From Numida meleagris (Eukaryota > Chordata > Aves > Galliformes > Numididae): a stretch of DNA of 64,000 nucleotides. Within the stretch, counting starts at the first letter, position 1, and each line of letters opens with the position of its first letter. Of this stretch, positions 12,601 through 23,005 are shown piece after piece. A program made the translations under genes and the position numbers. Under the pieces are notes generated by a model, which saw only the letters and a program-made list of their open reading frames with translations, ran no database searches and had not been told where the DNA came from. The DNA is taken from the NCBI RefSeq assembly GCF_002078875.1, contig NC_034438.1:14945791-15009790 (forward strand). Direction: 5' to 3'.

Positions 12601-15600
12601 GCCAGTTACAAGCTTTTATGATACTGTGAAATTATGGGTAATGCCCTACTAATAAAATCCACAACCATATCTTTGCTGGATCTGGCTTTTCAGCTACTCA
12701 GCTTGAAACCAAACCATTTTCAAATCAATTTATGGCTCTGTTCTACGATTGTGTGCTCCCCTCCTTGCCCCAATTTCCTCCTTTTGGCCTGGTCATTATA
12801 CAAGGCCTTGCTCAGACATATGAGTACAGTACTCATTACAGTGAAGGTCTCACTAGGCCACAAACGAGCACAGGACTGGTCATGTTCAAGGCCTCGGTAA
12901 GACAGGTAATTGACCACAAATTTGTCTCACACTGAAGGCTGAAAGAACTGATAACATACATCTGGTTCAACAGATGAGGGCCACCTGAGCATGTGCCAAA
13001 AAAAATGTATGACTAAGTCAGTCATTTCACTCCATGAATAACGAGCAGCCTGAGAGCCCCTTGAGCTTCCCTGCACAACAAGATCTTCCCCACAGCAGGG
13101 ATGCCTCTCCAGGTTATGCCTGCTGCAAAGATCCCTCACACCTTTCTTTCAAGGGATGCCTTGCCAATGCAGCTTTTTTGAGGAAAAGAAATCTTAAGGT
13201 GTACCTCACTAACTTGCTGTGTTAACCTACCTAAAAAGCCAAGCCCACTTGAAGCAGAAGAAGTGAATACTCTATCCATAGAGTATCGAAACTCCACTGG
13301 ATCTGGTAGAGGTATGTAAATGCCTAAAGAAGAGCTGTATGCCCAGAACTCCAAGTTTTGGCTGAAGTACTACAGCTTCGTTGGCCTGGAGTTAAACTGA
13401 AAGGTGCAACACCTCCATCTTACACAGCAGAGCTATAATCACTGTAGCTCATTTATTAGATCCATTTATTAAACTCAATGAGTGAACTAAGCATAACTCA
13501 CCTTAGCTGTTTATGACCAAAGTAATTTTGAAAATGCAATTAGTTTTACAGTAGTGACAGTTTTAGAATTAGATTAATCACAGTAGTTAAAAAACAGAAT
13601 GCAATTTTGAGATTGTCTAAAAAGAAATCCACACTCACAATGAATGGAACATGAAGCCTTTATGTTGTTGAAGATTAGTGATTAGGAAGACTGATAGGTA
13701 GGGGATCTCTGCACCAAGAGTACTTGTAACGGAGCGAGAAACAGAGACTACCTCATTAAGTACCTTACTTTAAATTAGAAGAAAATAATGCTAGAAGAAC
13801 AGCATAAGTGCAATGCAAGTGTGTCCTTAAGATATCATATTAGTATTTTGTAAAGGAGTTCTAACTGATCTCTTCACATTTTCCCATAAGTAATTCCAAT
13901 TAAAACATTTTTCCCGTTTGTACAAGAAATTGGTTTTAACTTCTTATTTGTCAACTGGGAAACTCATGTCTACCTCAAGGAAACAGGCTGTCTCGTCTCT
14001 TCTCCTTGCTCTAAAAGCTGCAATGCTGAGAAGCTGGCTAGCACCAGTCAGGTAAAAAGCACCATACCTTACACTATCTCTCCAAATGGTTTCACCAAAG
14101 CGAAGAAATTATTACTTGAATTGACTTGTAGGAAGAACAGAGAGCTACAAATTGTTTTACTAGTGTTTTTATTAAAATACAAGTCTTGTTCTCCACTGCA
14201 AAATAGTTATTAGACCACAACAGTAAATGCAACAAATTCATTCATCTTTAACTGAAATCACCACTTAGTCTGAACAACTTACTTTTTCAATAAGTTGCAT
14301 CCTAAGTGCTTCTAAAACTCACAAAAAATACTGCATGAAATTAAGAGACTTTCAATATAACATAACTAGAAGAGAAAACAACATACTCACCTGAAAGGAG
14401 CACCTCATACTCAACATAAGGGGGTTTAGACTTGTTCACTTTGATGACCTCATTAAAATCTGACGTGGTAAGATCTGGACCTAACAAGGTCGCGGAGGTA
14501 GTGATATGTTATAAAGCTATAAATATTATCATTAAGAAATACAGTATTGCAATTGTTTCTTATAGCAATCCTCTAGGGAAAAAATTAAAAATAAAATGCA
14601 GTAAAACAAAACCCTTGCCAAAGCTGCCTCCTATAAAGATTATTTCATATATTTTCTTTTTGTAACCACAGTCTTGAAGTAGCTGTGTTATATACGGCTA
14701 TCATTACAGTAACTACACCAGTTCAGAATATGGTTTCTAACTATGATACAATGCTGTAATTTTAAATTTCAGAATACTCCAGAAAAGCCGTAACTGTCTA
14801 CTTCACAGCCTGTTTCAAAGAATCTTTTATATGCATACTTCTCCTAAAGCTTAGGAATGAGTCCTGAACCTCTATGGGACTACAGCAAAGTTAAGCTGGA
14901 CTTGGAAAAGTAATAAACTTCAGAGTAATAGAAAAAGATGATAACAGATAGAACATGGTTATTTCTCAAACCTCTACAATCTAGGATGTTAACAATTTAA
15001 TAGCAATAAAGCTAGACACAGACCATCTACTTCAGATGCTACTCCACTAGAATCCAAAGACAGGAATGCCCTTGGCTCCAGTGGAACATGGTTCATGTTC
15101 CAAACCGCTCCATCAAACTCCCGATATACTTGAGGGAAATTTCCTTCCCCACATAAAAAGGGTATCAATATGTACTATCATCTGTCTGACAAAACCATAA
15201 TCCTTTCCTGGAAAGGAAAGTGACATTTAAAAGGGATAAGATGGCCAAAAAAATCCCTGTTTTGTAGTGCTATGGACAGAATACTGTTCAGAGACTACCT
15301 TCGTAAATTTCTGCAAAGCTTGACACAGTTATCAGGTAGGTAGTTGTGGGAAGAGCCTCTGTTTATGCTCATCACTGCACATTTCAAGAATAGAGCAATT
15401 AAGAATATTAATAAAGCTGTAGCTTTAGCAACAGATGCAGACCAGCTAAAGAAAAATCACCCTTCACATCTACATAAATAAATGTTTTGTTGTTATCTGC
15501 ATACAAGTTCCTAGCAAACTCAAGTACACAGTGAAAATGCAAAAGAAACTATACTTGAAAGAAAGGCAAATTCAATCTAACTACAGAAATTTTCATTTTT

Positions 15601-18600
15601 TTTCAGTTTCCAGTTCCTTCCCATACAGCTTTAAACAGAACTTAAACACTGTTGACGTCAAACTGTTTGTCTCGTCTTGGTAATTATAATATAAATTATA
15701 TATAAAAAATATATAATATAAATTCTCCATAACTACTATATAAGTTAAAACAGAAACAGTGACCAAAAGCACACACTCAGCAGAACTTAACCCTTTATGT
15801 ATAATAAGACATCTGATTGCTTTTACCAGGTGGAGATACATCATGTCCAAGTGTCAATTGATCTGAAACGCTGTCCCAAGTTGTTTGGCTGACAGTCTGT
15901 GTAGTTGTTATGGGCTCTAAAATGTTTAAAAACAAAGCTGTTACAAATCAACTTAAGTTTTTTTCTAATACTTAATTTGAAACAGAAAAAAATAGAGATT
16001 TCTTTCCTCCACTGCAAACATTTTAAGTCATGTGTTTTACATACTTGCAAAGCAGTTTTATTATAAGTTATTTTATAATTCATCTTAAATAAGATCAGTA
16101 ACTCTGGATTGAATCTGCCTCATTATATAAAACTGTAGGAGAAAATGATTCCAGTTTCTGAAGAAGGAAAGAGACTTTTTTATTTATCCTATGGATCTCC
16201 TATGGATGAGAAGGTCCCAAAGTGTTCCTGTTTGGAGTCAAGAGAAAACTGCTACAGCTTCGGCCTTCTCTAAGCACTGGGTGGCAGAGCTGATCACTAT
16301 GCAGTAGAAATCTCATCTCTGAAAGCCTAAACATTCTCAAATTATTTGTTCTTCTCCTTTACTGCATTGAAAAAAAATGAAATATGGTCCTTTTTCTTAG
16401 AAAAATAAAATAAAAAAAGAATGCCCCTCAGCCACAGTTGTTGTCAGAATCTGGTTGAGAAAGAAGTCCCTGCTACTGGTTTGCATCTCACGGTATCTCT
16501 GAGCAAGTGTTAGCGAAGGTACCACATGCCTTCAAACTGCTTGCCCATTCTGTAAAGCAAGTTTCTGTTTTGTTGGGGTTATTTTTGTTATTGTTTGTTT
16601 TTTTGGTGTTTTTTTTTTTTGACAGCATGTCAGCTTATGCTTGGCTTGTGCCATCTGTAATCTTCCATGCCTTCTCCCTTGCTTCAACTCGTATATTAAG
16701 GTGGACAAGGTGGAAGAACTTCAGGCTAGCTCATTTAGTAACCACTGATACCAGAGCGTTATTGCCAATCCTGACTAGTATTTCAGAATTAACTTTTTTT
16801 TTTAAAAGCAACCAAATTATGAAACTGTCTCCTAGCACTAGACAGTATCCTGTTCTTCTACAGAAGAGTGCAAACAAGCCTCAATCTCTGCCTCATTTGC
16901 AAACAAACAAGTCCAAATGTTTATGTCTGAAAAAAGATATGAAGGCTGAAGGTCTGGGGAACATTCTTCTGTTTGTGCGTGCAAACACCTTGACAGCATG
17001 CCACGGCTGTTATGGATCACCTGAGTTTATGTCAGCCCACTATACACATCACCTGATTACAGAAATCCTTCAAGGTGACAGATTAAGAAGGCATCAGTTG
17101 GTATGGGGGTTGTTCTCTACCTCCAAAACAAACAAACCCAAACCAGTAGACAACCTATAAAACAGCTTACACGTTGATAGGCTTCTCATACTGACTGGCC
17201 TTCTACCTGATCTTACCTATTAAACAAAACTAATCAGATGTTGTGTATTTCACCTGGCATATACATGTGTGGGCATATATATTGAAAGTTATTGAACTTA
17301 TAGCTATTGCACTTACTCTAGGTCTCTCACATTTTGCTTAAAAGCTCTAAAGTTGAACATCAGATAACAAGCATTATCATCTTCAAAGGCAGAATAGTGG
17401 TTAGGACAACTTGTCATAACTTGCCATAAGTTCACATATAAATACAACCCAGTCCAAGTTTGATTTGTGTTAATCAGCCTGAGTTTTGGTGCACTGCTGA
17501 ACTCCTGCTGCTCTGATCTTCATGAAGAAAGGAAAGGTGGGAATCAACAATAATCCATTTCTTCTCCAGTCTGCAACATACCCTCCACTTCCTATCCCAA
17601 TTAGGGCCCTAAATACAGGGGATGAACAGCAGGGACAACAGAATGTTGGTACATATACATAATTAAAAAAATACATAGATGAAGGTAAAATGATGCAAGG
17701 ACAGGATTACAAATCTCACTAATACAAGGACAAAAAGCAGAGTATTCACATGAAAATTATCAGTTGTTTGCTAGATCTGAACCTTCTACGACACTTTTAG
17801 TTTGGGAATTGTTCATTCTCTAGGGAGGGTGCCTGATTTGATGGGAATGTCATACATCTTGTAGTTGGGCAGCTTTTTCACAGTCCTTGAGATGCTTACA
17901 ATACGAACTTTTGCAGTGACTTAAAAGGGTGTACATAATACATTTGCTTCTTTTTCTTCTGAAGAAAGTTCACCAACTTATTACAGAAATTTAAATACTA
18001 AATGGTAACACTAGGGAAAGAGCATTACAGCTTTAGGTGTACTGAAATAAAATAATTACCAGGAGATGAATTAAGTCCAGTGTGCATCTGAGTCAAAGCA
18101 TTCTCTTGAGTATGATTGGCATCCCATGTTGTCATCAACAGACCTAAAAAGGGTTTAAAGAAACTTTATTCCCTCAGAACTAAGTCTAGTTAGTGAAAAC
18201 AAATAGAGTATCCTCCCCTCAGACTACAACCATCATTTTTTCTTGACTTTTGAGCAAAACCACATGGTGAAAACTTATTTTTCACTAGTTGTGTTCAGCT
18301 TATTCTAGGCAAGAAAATTCAAACAGAGGCAGTATCTTTTACCTGACTTTTCTAAAAACCCAACTGAGAATTTTGTGTTCCTATCTTTTCCTGTAGATGG
18401 CCTGGCTACTCTTCAGAATATTTCAGTAGAATAATAAGGTTGATAACCTGTACTCAAATCCCACCTTATCCATGAGCTTGGACCATTCCAGCTGGTAATA
18501 CTGCTACTAGCTGATTATTTTAAAACAGACTGGCAGATTCAGTAACACAATAACAAATCTGTAAGAACCTTCTATCTGTCTACTCTGTTTTGTGACAGAT

Positions 18601-21600
18601 TTCCATCTACTACAATCTTCATGAGCAAAACAACAGCCATCTGTTTCACTCAACACAGGCTTCACCAAGTACTGCTAACCAATATTTCTAGTTTCCTTAC
18701 CACCACAAACCTGATTTGACACTTTTTTTTTTTTAAGAGCCAGACAAGACACCAAGATTTTGCTTTGCATTCCTGACTGAGGAAAAAGAACAGCAGGGGT
18801 AGGAGGAGATAAATTGTTTACTTGGAGCACTCCACTGTACCACTTCTGATGAGAACTCAAGGCCCCCGGATGATTTACTAAAACAGATGCTTGCAGCTTC
18901 CCTTTTGTTCCCACATTTGAGTGGCATAGCTTAAAATAAACACTATCTTAACATGTTTTGGTATTCCAGGGCATAGTTTACAGCCACAGCAGCAGGATGC
19001 GCTCCTCCTTGTACTCTGAGCAACATCACCTCAGTGCCTTTTAATTGATTTGGCCAGCAGTCACAAAGCTGTGCTTGTAGCCAGAGAAAGAAAAGCACAT
19101 ATGCTGTGTTTTGCAGTTGTAATCAGATACAGGACGGTGTAATAAGCACTACTAGACCTTCAGAACAGAAGCAAGCATACAGCAAAAAGTGGAAATCCAA
19201 ATCACAGTCTGAGTGTGTTCAAACCTGCTGAGAACCATGTGCCTTCAGGGTATTGCTCATTCCTACAGGTGAACACCACCACTAACACTCCTATGCAATT
19301 TCACTACTGGAAGCACAGACTACCTGTGAACTGTCTCATGAGTCACACAGGTTACTGCAGACTGCATCAGAAACGTGCCTAGCTCTCAATCTGTCCCCCA
19401 TACTTCAAGCAGTTTGAACTAGAGTATAGTAAGTTAGTTAAAGAGTATAAATATATAAACAAATCTGCCACCAGAGCATTAGCAGTTCTTCATAACTGGC
19501 ATTCTCATTTCTCACAGTGAATTAGCGCACTGCTCCCAGGGCCCTTCACCTCACACAAGGAACTTAAAAAACAGAGGAATCTGCACAATTTGAGTACCTG
19601 CTGGCTTATGACCCAGCTGGTAAGAAGACCAAATCTTATCCCCTTCTTAACCCAGGTGGTGAGAGCAGAGAAGGCTATTATGCTCCTGATATTAAGGTTA
19701 AAATAGAAGAAAGGTCTGCATCATCTTGAGGCATTCTGAAAGTGTCATGGTTCACCCGATCCTGTGTCAGCTTAGTAGACGTATCACCTGCATAGTAATT
19801 AAAATCCCCAAAGATGATAAATTTAGAAGGCACCAGCCTGTACACCAGCTCTTATCTCTCTGCAAGGAAGCCAGATAACCTGCAACATGTTTTGCATACT
19901 AATAGGCTTTTCATCATGGCTTGCCTCTTTGATTCATAAACCAAATGAGAGCAGCTGAGTAGTGTGATTTCTCATCGATACTGCTTCTACCTTTTGGTTC
20001 TTACCTGCTCACATATAGAACTACATGGTATAGAGGTAACACAGCACCTCTTGTCCTGTCATAGACATACTGCTACACAGCTTATGCTATGAAGATGAGC
20101 CATTGCTGTACGATGAGTGTGATGAAGGTGGGGAGCAATATAAGTAAATATAGTGGAATAACTTCTCAAACTATTGACTAAGGGCTGAAATTCTTTAGTC
20201 TATAATTGAATTGCATTAGCAATGATGAGGATTGATGTGCTCTGCTTGCCCTGATCTTTACAGAGAACAGAGTAGGTGAGAGTATGAGGCCACTGATTTA
20301 TGCTTCTGCCTTCCCTCTACTTCCTACCGTAGCCAATATTTGGGTGATAAAGTGGAGTTATACTATAATTGTAATCACTGGAGCAATATCAGGCTTTTTA
20401 ATCTATATGAATCACTTTGAATCCTACCACTTTGAATCCTCCTTGGCCCACTGAAAGGTCTTCAAAAAACACAGCAGAGAAAAGTGGCCGAGTAGAGAAA
20501 GACTGAGATAAAATTTGGCTTACTTTAGCTTAATTAGTTTAATATTTTTTTTGTCAATTAATTACTCTCTGTGGAAGTGCACAAGCATTTAGCAGCTCCC
20601 CAGACTGGCAGCCAGAACCTCCTAGAGGCACCTGGAAGGCAAAAGCTGCAGTGCCAGCTCTCATGAGGCACCAGAGGATCCAAAAGGGGCTTCCAAAAGC
20701 CCCAACAGAAGCCCTTCCTTTAGGGCAAACCAGAAAAATCCAACAAGGAAGCTCAAGAAAACGGGTGTATCTTCTGCTTGCAAAGCTGCTTACCATCTTT
20801 AGGGTCAGAAGATAGCAGATGAGATGTGGTGGATTTTTCTAAAGCAATCTGGCAGCACATGGTGCAACTAAACCAGGCAACTGAAGCAGCAATCAAATGA
20901 AGCAGCAAGGTTTGAAGAACTTTATGTCCTGGCAATTAATAGTTAGAAATTACCCCAAGCCCAATGCAGAAGTGATGGTTTAAATTTTTTGAAGCAATTA
21001 AACAGTTAATAAGACTAAAAGACAAAAAGAACAGAATGGTAGGAACTCTACTCAAGTTACATAACCCAAAGGAACACCTAGGAGGCCTGTCTGCACCAGC
21101 CTGACCAGCGGCAGAGGGACACCTAACTCTTACTTTCTTCAGCGGAGCCCCTGTGCATACAGCACTTCCTGCAGCTGCTTCTACTACTAACTTATGTTTA
21201 GAAATAAGCCTGGTGAACCTGCACAACTCCAGAACACACTGTTTCCAAGCTTCACCAGAAAGCACTGCCAATGCACCTGCCTCCAAGGTTGCAAGAACTT
21301 CCGTTGGGAGCACTTGGAGAGTAATTTGCAAATGCACACAACAGAAGAGTAATAATACGTTATTTCCCTGGATTTAAGACACCACAGAAATTGCAGTATG
21401 AAGCCTCTCTCCATACTGAACCTTTTTTGTATGAAGATGAAAGCATTTAGCAGAAGTCTGAAAAGCAATAGCCTTGTTTTATACATACAGATGGTACTAA
21501 AGCTGCTGGTTCACTTCTGGTATCTTCCCAAAAATCAGGTATCATATCTACCATTTTATAGAGACAGTAGATTTAAAGAAATTGCTTCCCAGACAGGGAT

Positions 21601-22791
21601 TTTAATTATTTTTCTTTTTCAGCAGAACAGGATCTCATTCCATTAATTATGTCACATAAATTCAGAATTGCTTCAGTCACCATTAGGTAAAAGTTATGGT
21701 GGTAAGTCAACAAAAAATAAGCATCATTTGGCCCTAGAACAGCTCACAGGCTCCTACAGCCATAAAACTTTTTCCATCACGGAGACACTGTCAAAAAGGT
21801 TTTCTGATTTATGTGTGTGTACATAAAAACACACTCTGCACAAGCCTTAAGAACTACAAGACACTTTTTCCGCCGTTTCACATTTTTTCGTGAAATTGCT
21901 ACAAACTCTAAGGAGGCTATCACCTCGGAGCAAGAAGTACAGCTCCTCTCAGCGCCTGTAAGCCTGACAGGGGCACCAAGAAACACACACACTGCCATGC
22001 ACCACAGCTGGTCTCAGCACGCAGAGCTGCCCACCCGGCCACCAGGTGCTCCCTGCCAGCAAACGCCAGCACTTGAGGTTCTTCCATCCTACCGTTCTGT
22101 ACCACTCTGCCGCGATTCCAAGAACAGCCATCGGTAACAGAACCATTAACATGAGCTTATTTCTTCAGCTCCTGAGCTACCAAACACCACCAGTGAAAAA
22201 CACATCCCAGAACGGCTTTTTCTGTGTTTCAGACGTGACATTTAAGAACGCAGTAGAAAAATCCTCTAAGAAACATCCTTCCAACCCTCATGATTATATT
22301 TTAATAAATTAGCTCGAATTAAAACCTACGAGGACTTGCCTTTTTCCAGGACTTCAGGGACACGTTATTTGGTACACACGGCAGCAGTGCCGCGCCGCTC
22401 CCGGCCCCACACCCGCGCGCTGACAAGTCCTTCCACCCGTGGGGCACACAGCGGGCAGCAGCGCCCAGGCGGAGATGCGTAGCGGCAGCCGGGACCGACC
22501 CCGCCCGGCAGCCCGGCACATCCCGGTTGTCATCCCAGCGATGCCGGGGGCGCGGCAGCAGGGCGCGGCCGCCAGCCTCGACGCCCGGAGGGGATGAGGG
22601 AGAGCGCAGCTCCGCCGCCAAGCCGGCGCCGAGCCGGGCCGCCTGAGGGACGGATGCTTCGGGGTCCCAGGGCCCGCGCTCCAGCCCAGGAGGGAGCACT
22701 CACCTGCGAGGCTGCCGCCCGGGAGGCTGAGACAGAGCAGCAGCAGCCACAGCAACCGCCCCGGGTGCCCGCGGCAGAAGCCGGGCAGCAT
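3578..22791 (-). CDS. EMB: embigin, Ig-superfamily membrane glycoprotein (11 coding exons)
   Basis: Embigin is a type I membrane glycoprotein of the basigin/neuroplastin family, known to escort monocarboxylate transporters (MCT2, MCT1) to the plasma membrane. I joined the exons complement(22704-22791, 20794-20838 or 20794-20880, 18060-18143, 15827-15916, 14391-14480, 11891-12065, 11205-11293, 7685-7812, 6196-6478, 5387-5420, 3578-3635). Every junction has AG/GT and matching phase, and the total is an exact multiple of three (387 or 401 residues). In the 387-residue numbering: signal peptide about 1-29; Ser/Thr-rich stalk 30-133; Ig1 with cysteines 155 and 205; Ig2 with cysteines 243 and 302 and the DDGVYWC F-strand motif; transmembrane about 329-349 with the family Pro and Glu (PFLAIVAEVV); tail KKKEKR followed by an acidic EKEFDQIEQL stretch. 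Seven NxS/T sequons lie outside the membrane. Mammalian embigin is about 327 residues; the excess is in the stalk. Identification rests on remembered family sequence and is strong from exon 6 onward. Confidence 0.93.
3636..5386 (-). other. EMB: EMB intron 10
   Basis: Intronic sequence between the 34-nt tail exon and the last coding exon. Nothing else is recognised. A somewhat more GC-rich patch around 4850-5040 has no coding or repeat signature I can name. Confidence 0.75.
5387..5420 (-). CDS. EMB: EMB coding exon 10: 34-nt cytoplasmic-tail exon
   Basis: This 34-nt exon has acceptor TTATGCAG and donor ACT|GTAAGT (phase 1 in, phase 2 out). It encodes EDEKEFDQIEQL, matching the DEGKEFEQIEQL-type acidic tail motif known in embigin. 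It is short, but both splice sites and the peptide match are convincing. Confidence 0.88.
5421..6195 (-). other. EMB: EMB intron 9
   Basis: AT-rich intron with an alternating AT/CATA stretch around 5650-5730. No gene seen. Confidence 0.75.
6196..6478 (-). CDS. EMB: EMB coding exon 9: second half of Ig2 and transmembrane segment
   Basis: This 283-nt exon (phase 0 in, phase 1 out) has acceptor CTATTTTCAG and donor TGGAG|GTAGGG. It carries the Ig2 F-strand DDGVYWC, then VPLKPFLAIVAEVVILITL, a hydrophobic span with the Pro and buried Glu typical of the embigin/basigin family, then the cytoplasmic basic stop-transfer KKKEKR. Reading through the donor would give only a short unrelated tail. This is the most diagnostic exon of the gene. 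Confidence 0.95.
6479..7684 (-). other. EMB: EMB intron 8, inside Ig2
   Basis: This phase 0 intron splits the second Ig domain. No repeat family or exon is recognised within it. Confidence 0.75.
7685..7812 (-). CDS. EMB: EMB coding exon 8: first half of Ig2
   Basis: This 128-nt exon (phase 1 in, phase 0 out) has acceptor TGTTCTTAG and donor CAG|GTAAGG. It encodes VPEIEGREKPVISYEGDSA, then ICKS and WTWYMTNGSEQ. The VPE-x-x-G-x-x-KP-x-ISY and WTWY patterns are close to embigin Ig2. Sequon NGS is present. Confidence 0.93.
7813..11204 (-). other. EMB: EMB intron 7
   Basis: Long intron between the two Ig domains (phase 1, as is usual at Ig domain borders). Plus- and minus-strand open frames of up to 118 codons here have no recognisable similarity and are treated as chance. 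Confidence 0.7.
11205..11293 (-). CDS. EMB: EMB coding exon 7: second half of Ig1
   Basis: This 89-nt exon (phase 2 in, phase 1 out) has acceptor TTTTGAAG and donor CAAG|GTAAGT. It encodes LSISENRKLGSYTCTVKGEE, matching the embigin GSYSC F-strand, then KFSVVFHLQ. It supplies the second Ig1 cysteine (205). Confidence 0.9.
11294..11890 (-). other. EMB: EMB intron 6, inside Ig1
   Basis: Phase 2 intron within the first Ig domain. AT-rich; nothing else recognised. Confidence 0.75.
11891..12065 (-). CDS. EMB: EMB coding exon 6: first half of Ig1
   Basis: This 175-nt exon (phase 1 in, phase 2 out) has acceptor CTGTTAG and donor CCA|GTAAGT. It encodes the VKKNIPLGSAVIIELSCRL stretch, matching the embigin VEKN...LTC region, then QVTWKRGNET with the Ig C-strand tryptophan. 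Sequons NET and NKT are present. The cysteine of ELSC is the B-strand half of the Ig1 disulfide. Confidence 0.9.
12066..14390 (-). other. EMB: EMB intron 5
   Basis: Contains an Ig-exon-like but broken stretch at about 12150-12365 (see findings). From about 12730 to 13400 the DNA is more GC-rich than its surroundings and could be an old repeat, but I recognise no family. A small 9-bp-arm palindrome lies at about 13268-13287. Confidence 0.6.
14391..14480 (-). CDS. EMB: EMB coding exon 5: juxta-Ig1 stalk exon
   Basis: This 90-nt phase 1-1 exon lies between CTTGTTAG and TTTCAG|GTGAGT. It encodes PDLTTSDFNEVIKVNKSKPP then YVEYEVLLS, with one sequon (NKS). It is more charged than exons 3 and 4 and leads into the first Ig domain. 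Both splice sites are strong. Confidence 0.8.
14481..15826 (-). other. EMB: EMB intron 4
   Basis: AT-rich intron. The only clear structure is the AT repeat near 15683-15725. No exon recognised. Confidence 0.7.
15683..15725. repeat. AT-rich direct repeat
   Basis: The 13-mer TATAATATAAATT occurs twice within about 40 bp, separated by further alternating A/T sequence. It is simple low-complexity DNA in EMB intron 4. Confidence 0.6.
15827..15916 (-). CDS. EMB: EMB coding exon 4: Ser/Thr-rich stalk exon
   Basis: This 90-nt phase 1-1 exon lies between CATTTTAG and G|GTAAAA. It encodes PITTTQTVSQTTWDSVSDQL and a tail ending DVSPP. It is rich in Thr and Gln, so O-glycosylation of an extended stalk is likely (inference). 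The QTTWD core aligns with MTTWD of the previous exon. Confidence 0.78.
15917..18059 (-). other. EMB: EMB intron 3
   Basis: Intron between the two TTWD-containing stalk exons. On the plus strand it holds a 217-codon open frame (16507-17160) that begins with T-rich low-complexity DNA encoding a hydrophobic run. It has no recognised domain and is judged a chance frame. Confidence 0.65.
18060..18143 (-). CDS. EMB: EMB coding exon 3: Ser/Thr-rich stalk exon
   Basis: This 84-nt phase 1-1 exon lies between TTTTTAG and G|GTAATT. It encodes LLMTTWDANHTQENALTQ and a following segment ending LNSSP, with two N-glycosylation sequons (NHT, NSS). It shares the TTWD core and the Ser-Pro end with the next exon, which suggests duplication. 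Not recognised from mammalian embigin; it belongs to the stalk before Ig1. Confidence 0.75.
18144..20793 (-). other. EMB: EMB intron 2
   Basis: Intronic DNA with no recognised repeat family. Short open frames at 18675-18927 have no supporting splice or family evidence. Confidence 0.65.
20794..20880 (-). CDS. EMB: EMB coding exon 2: stalk exon, 5' boundary ambiguous
   Basis: The donor is clear (AAAGATG|GTAAGC) and the exon ends in phase 1. Two acceptors keep the phase. The outer one (CTGCTTCAG, exon begins 20880) has the better pyrimidine tract but adds a Trp/Phe/Cys-rich segment (VAWFSCTMCCQIAL). The inner one (GCTTTAG, exon begins 20838) gives a hydrophilic EKSTTSHLLSSDPKD directly after the signal peptide. 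I recognise no family motif here; assignment rests on phase, donor and position. Confidence 0.55.
20881..22703 (-). other. EMB: EMB intron 1
   Basis: First intron. GC content rises sharply to the right of about 22380 as the CpG island begins. Open frames of up to 133 codons around 20936-21500 have no recognised domain and no plausible splice partners in the EMB frame. Confidence 0.65.
22704..22791 (-). CDS. EMB: EMB coding exon 1: start codon and signal peptide
   Basis: The ATG on the minus strand is at 22791-22789. It encodes MLPGFCRGHPGRLLW followed by a Leu/Cys-rich hydrophobic core and PGGSLA, a classical signal peptide with an Ala at a plausible cleavage site. The exon ends in phase 1 at a strong donor (CAG|GTGAGT). 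The frame stays open upstream but I see no in-frame ATG there, so this start is preferred. The exon sits inside a CpG island. Confidence 0.85.
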
Positions 22792-22942
22792 GCCGCCCCG
22801 CCGCCGGCCTCCTGCTGCCGAACGCGCCCCGAGCAGCGCCCCGGGGCCGCCCCGCCGCCGTGTAGGCAGCCAGCAGGCGGACGGCCCGGGCCCCGCAGTG
22901 GGCCGCGGCGGCTCCGAGGAGGGGGGGGGGGCTGGGGGGGAG

Positions 22943-23004
<62 letters not shown>
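22943..23004. repeat. 62-nt poly(A) tract next to a G-rich run
   Basis: An uninterrupted run of 62 A on the plus strand (poly-T in the EMB direction) begins about 150 bp upstream of the EMB ATG. It is preceded at 22920-22940 by two G runs of seven or more. It lies within the CpG island, in the promoter or 5' UTR. The exact length is prone to sequencing and assembly error. Confidence 0.9.

Positions 23005-23005
<1 letters not shown>

Noticed and set aside
13268..13287. Short palindrome ATACTCTAT-CC-ATAGAGTAT
   Set aside because: Nine-base arms in AT-rich DNA are expected by chance at this scale, and no function is implied.
16507..17160. 217-codon plus-strand open frame inside EMB intron 3
   Set aside because: It starts in T-rich low-complexity DNA, has no recognised domain, no splice or promoter context, and lies antisense to EMB. 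A chance frame is the simplest reading. Conservation across birds would reopen it.
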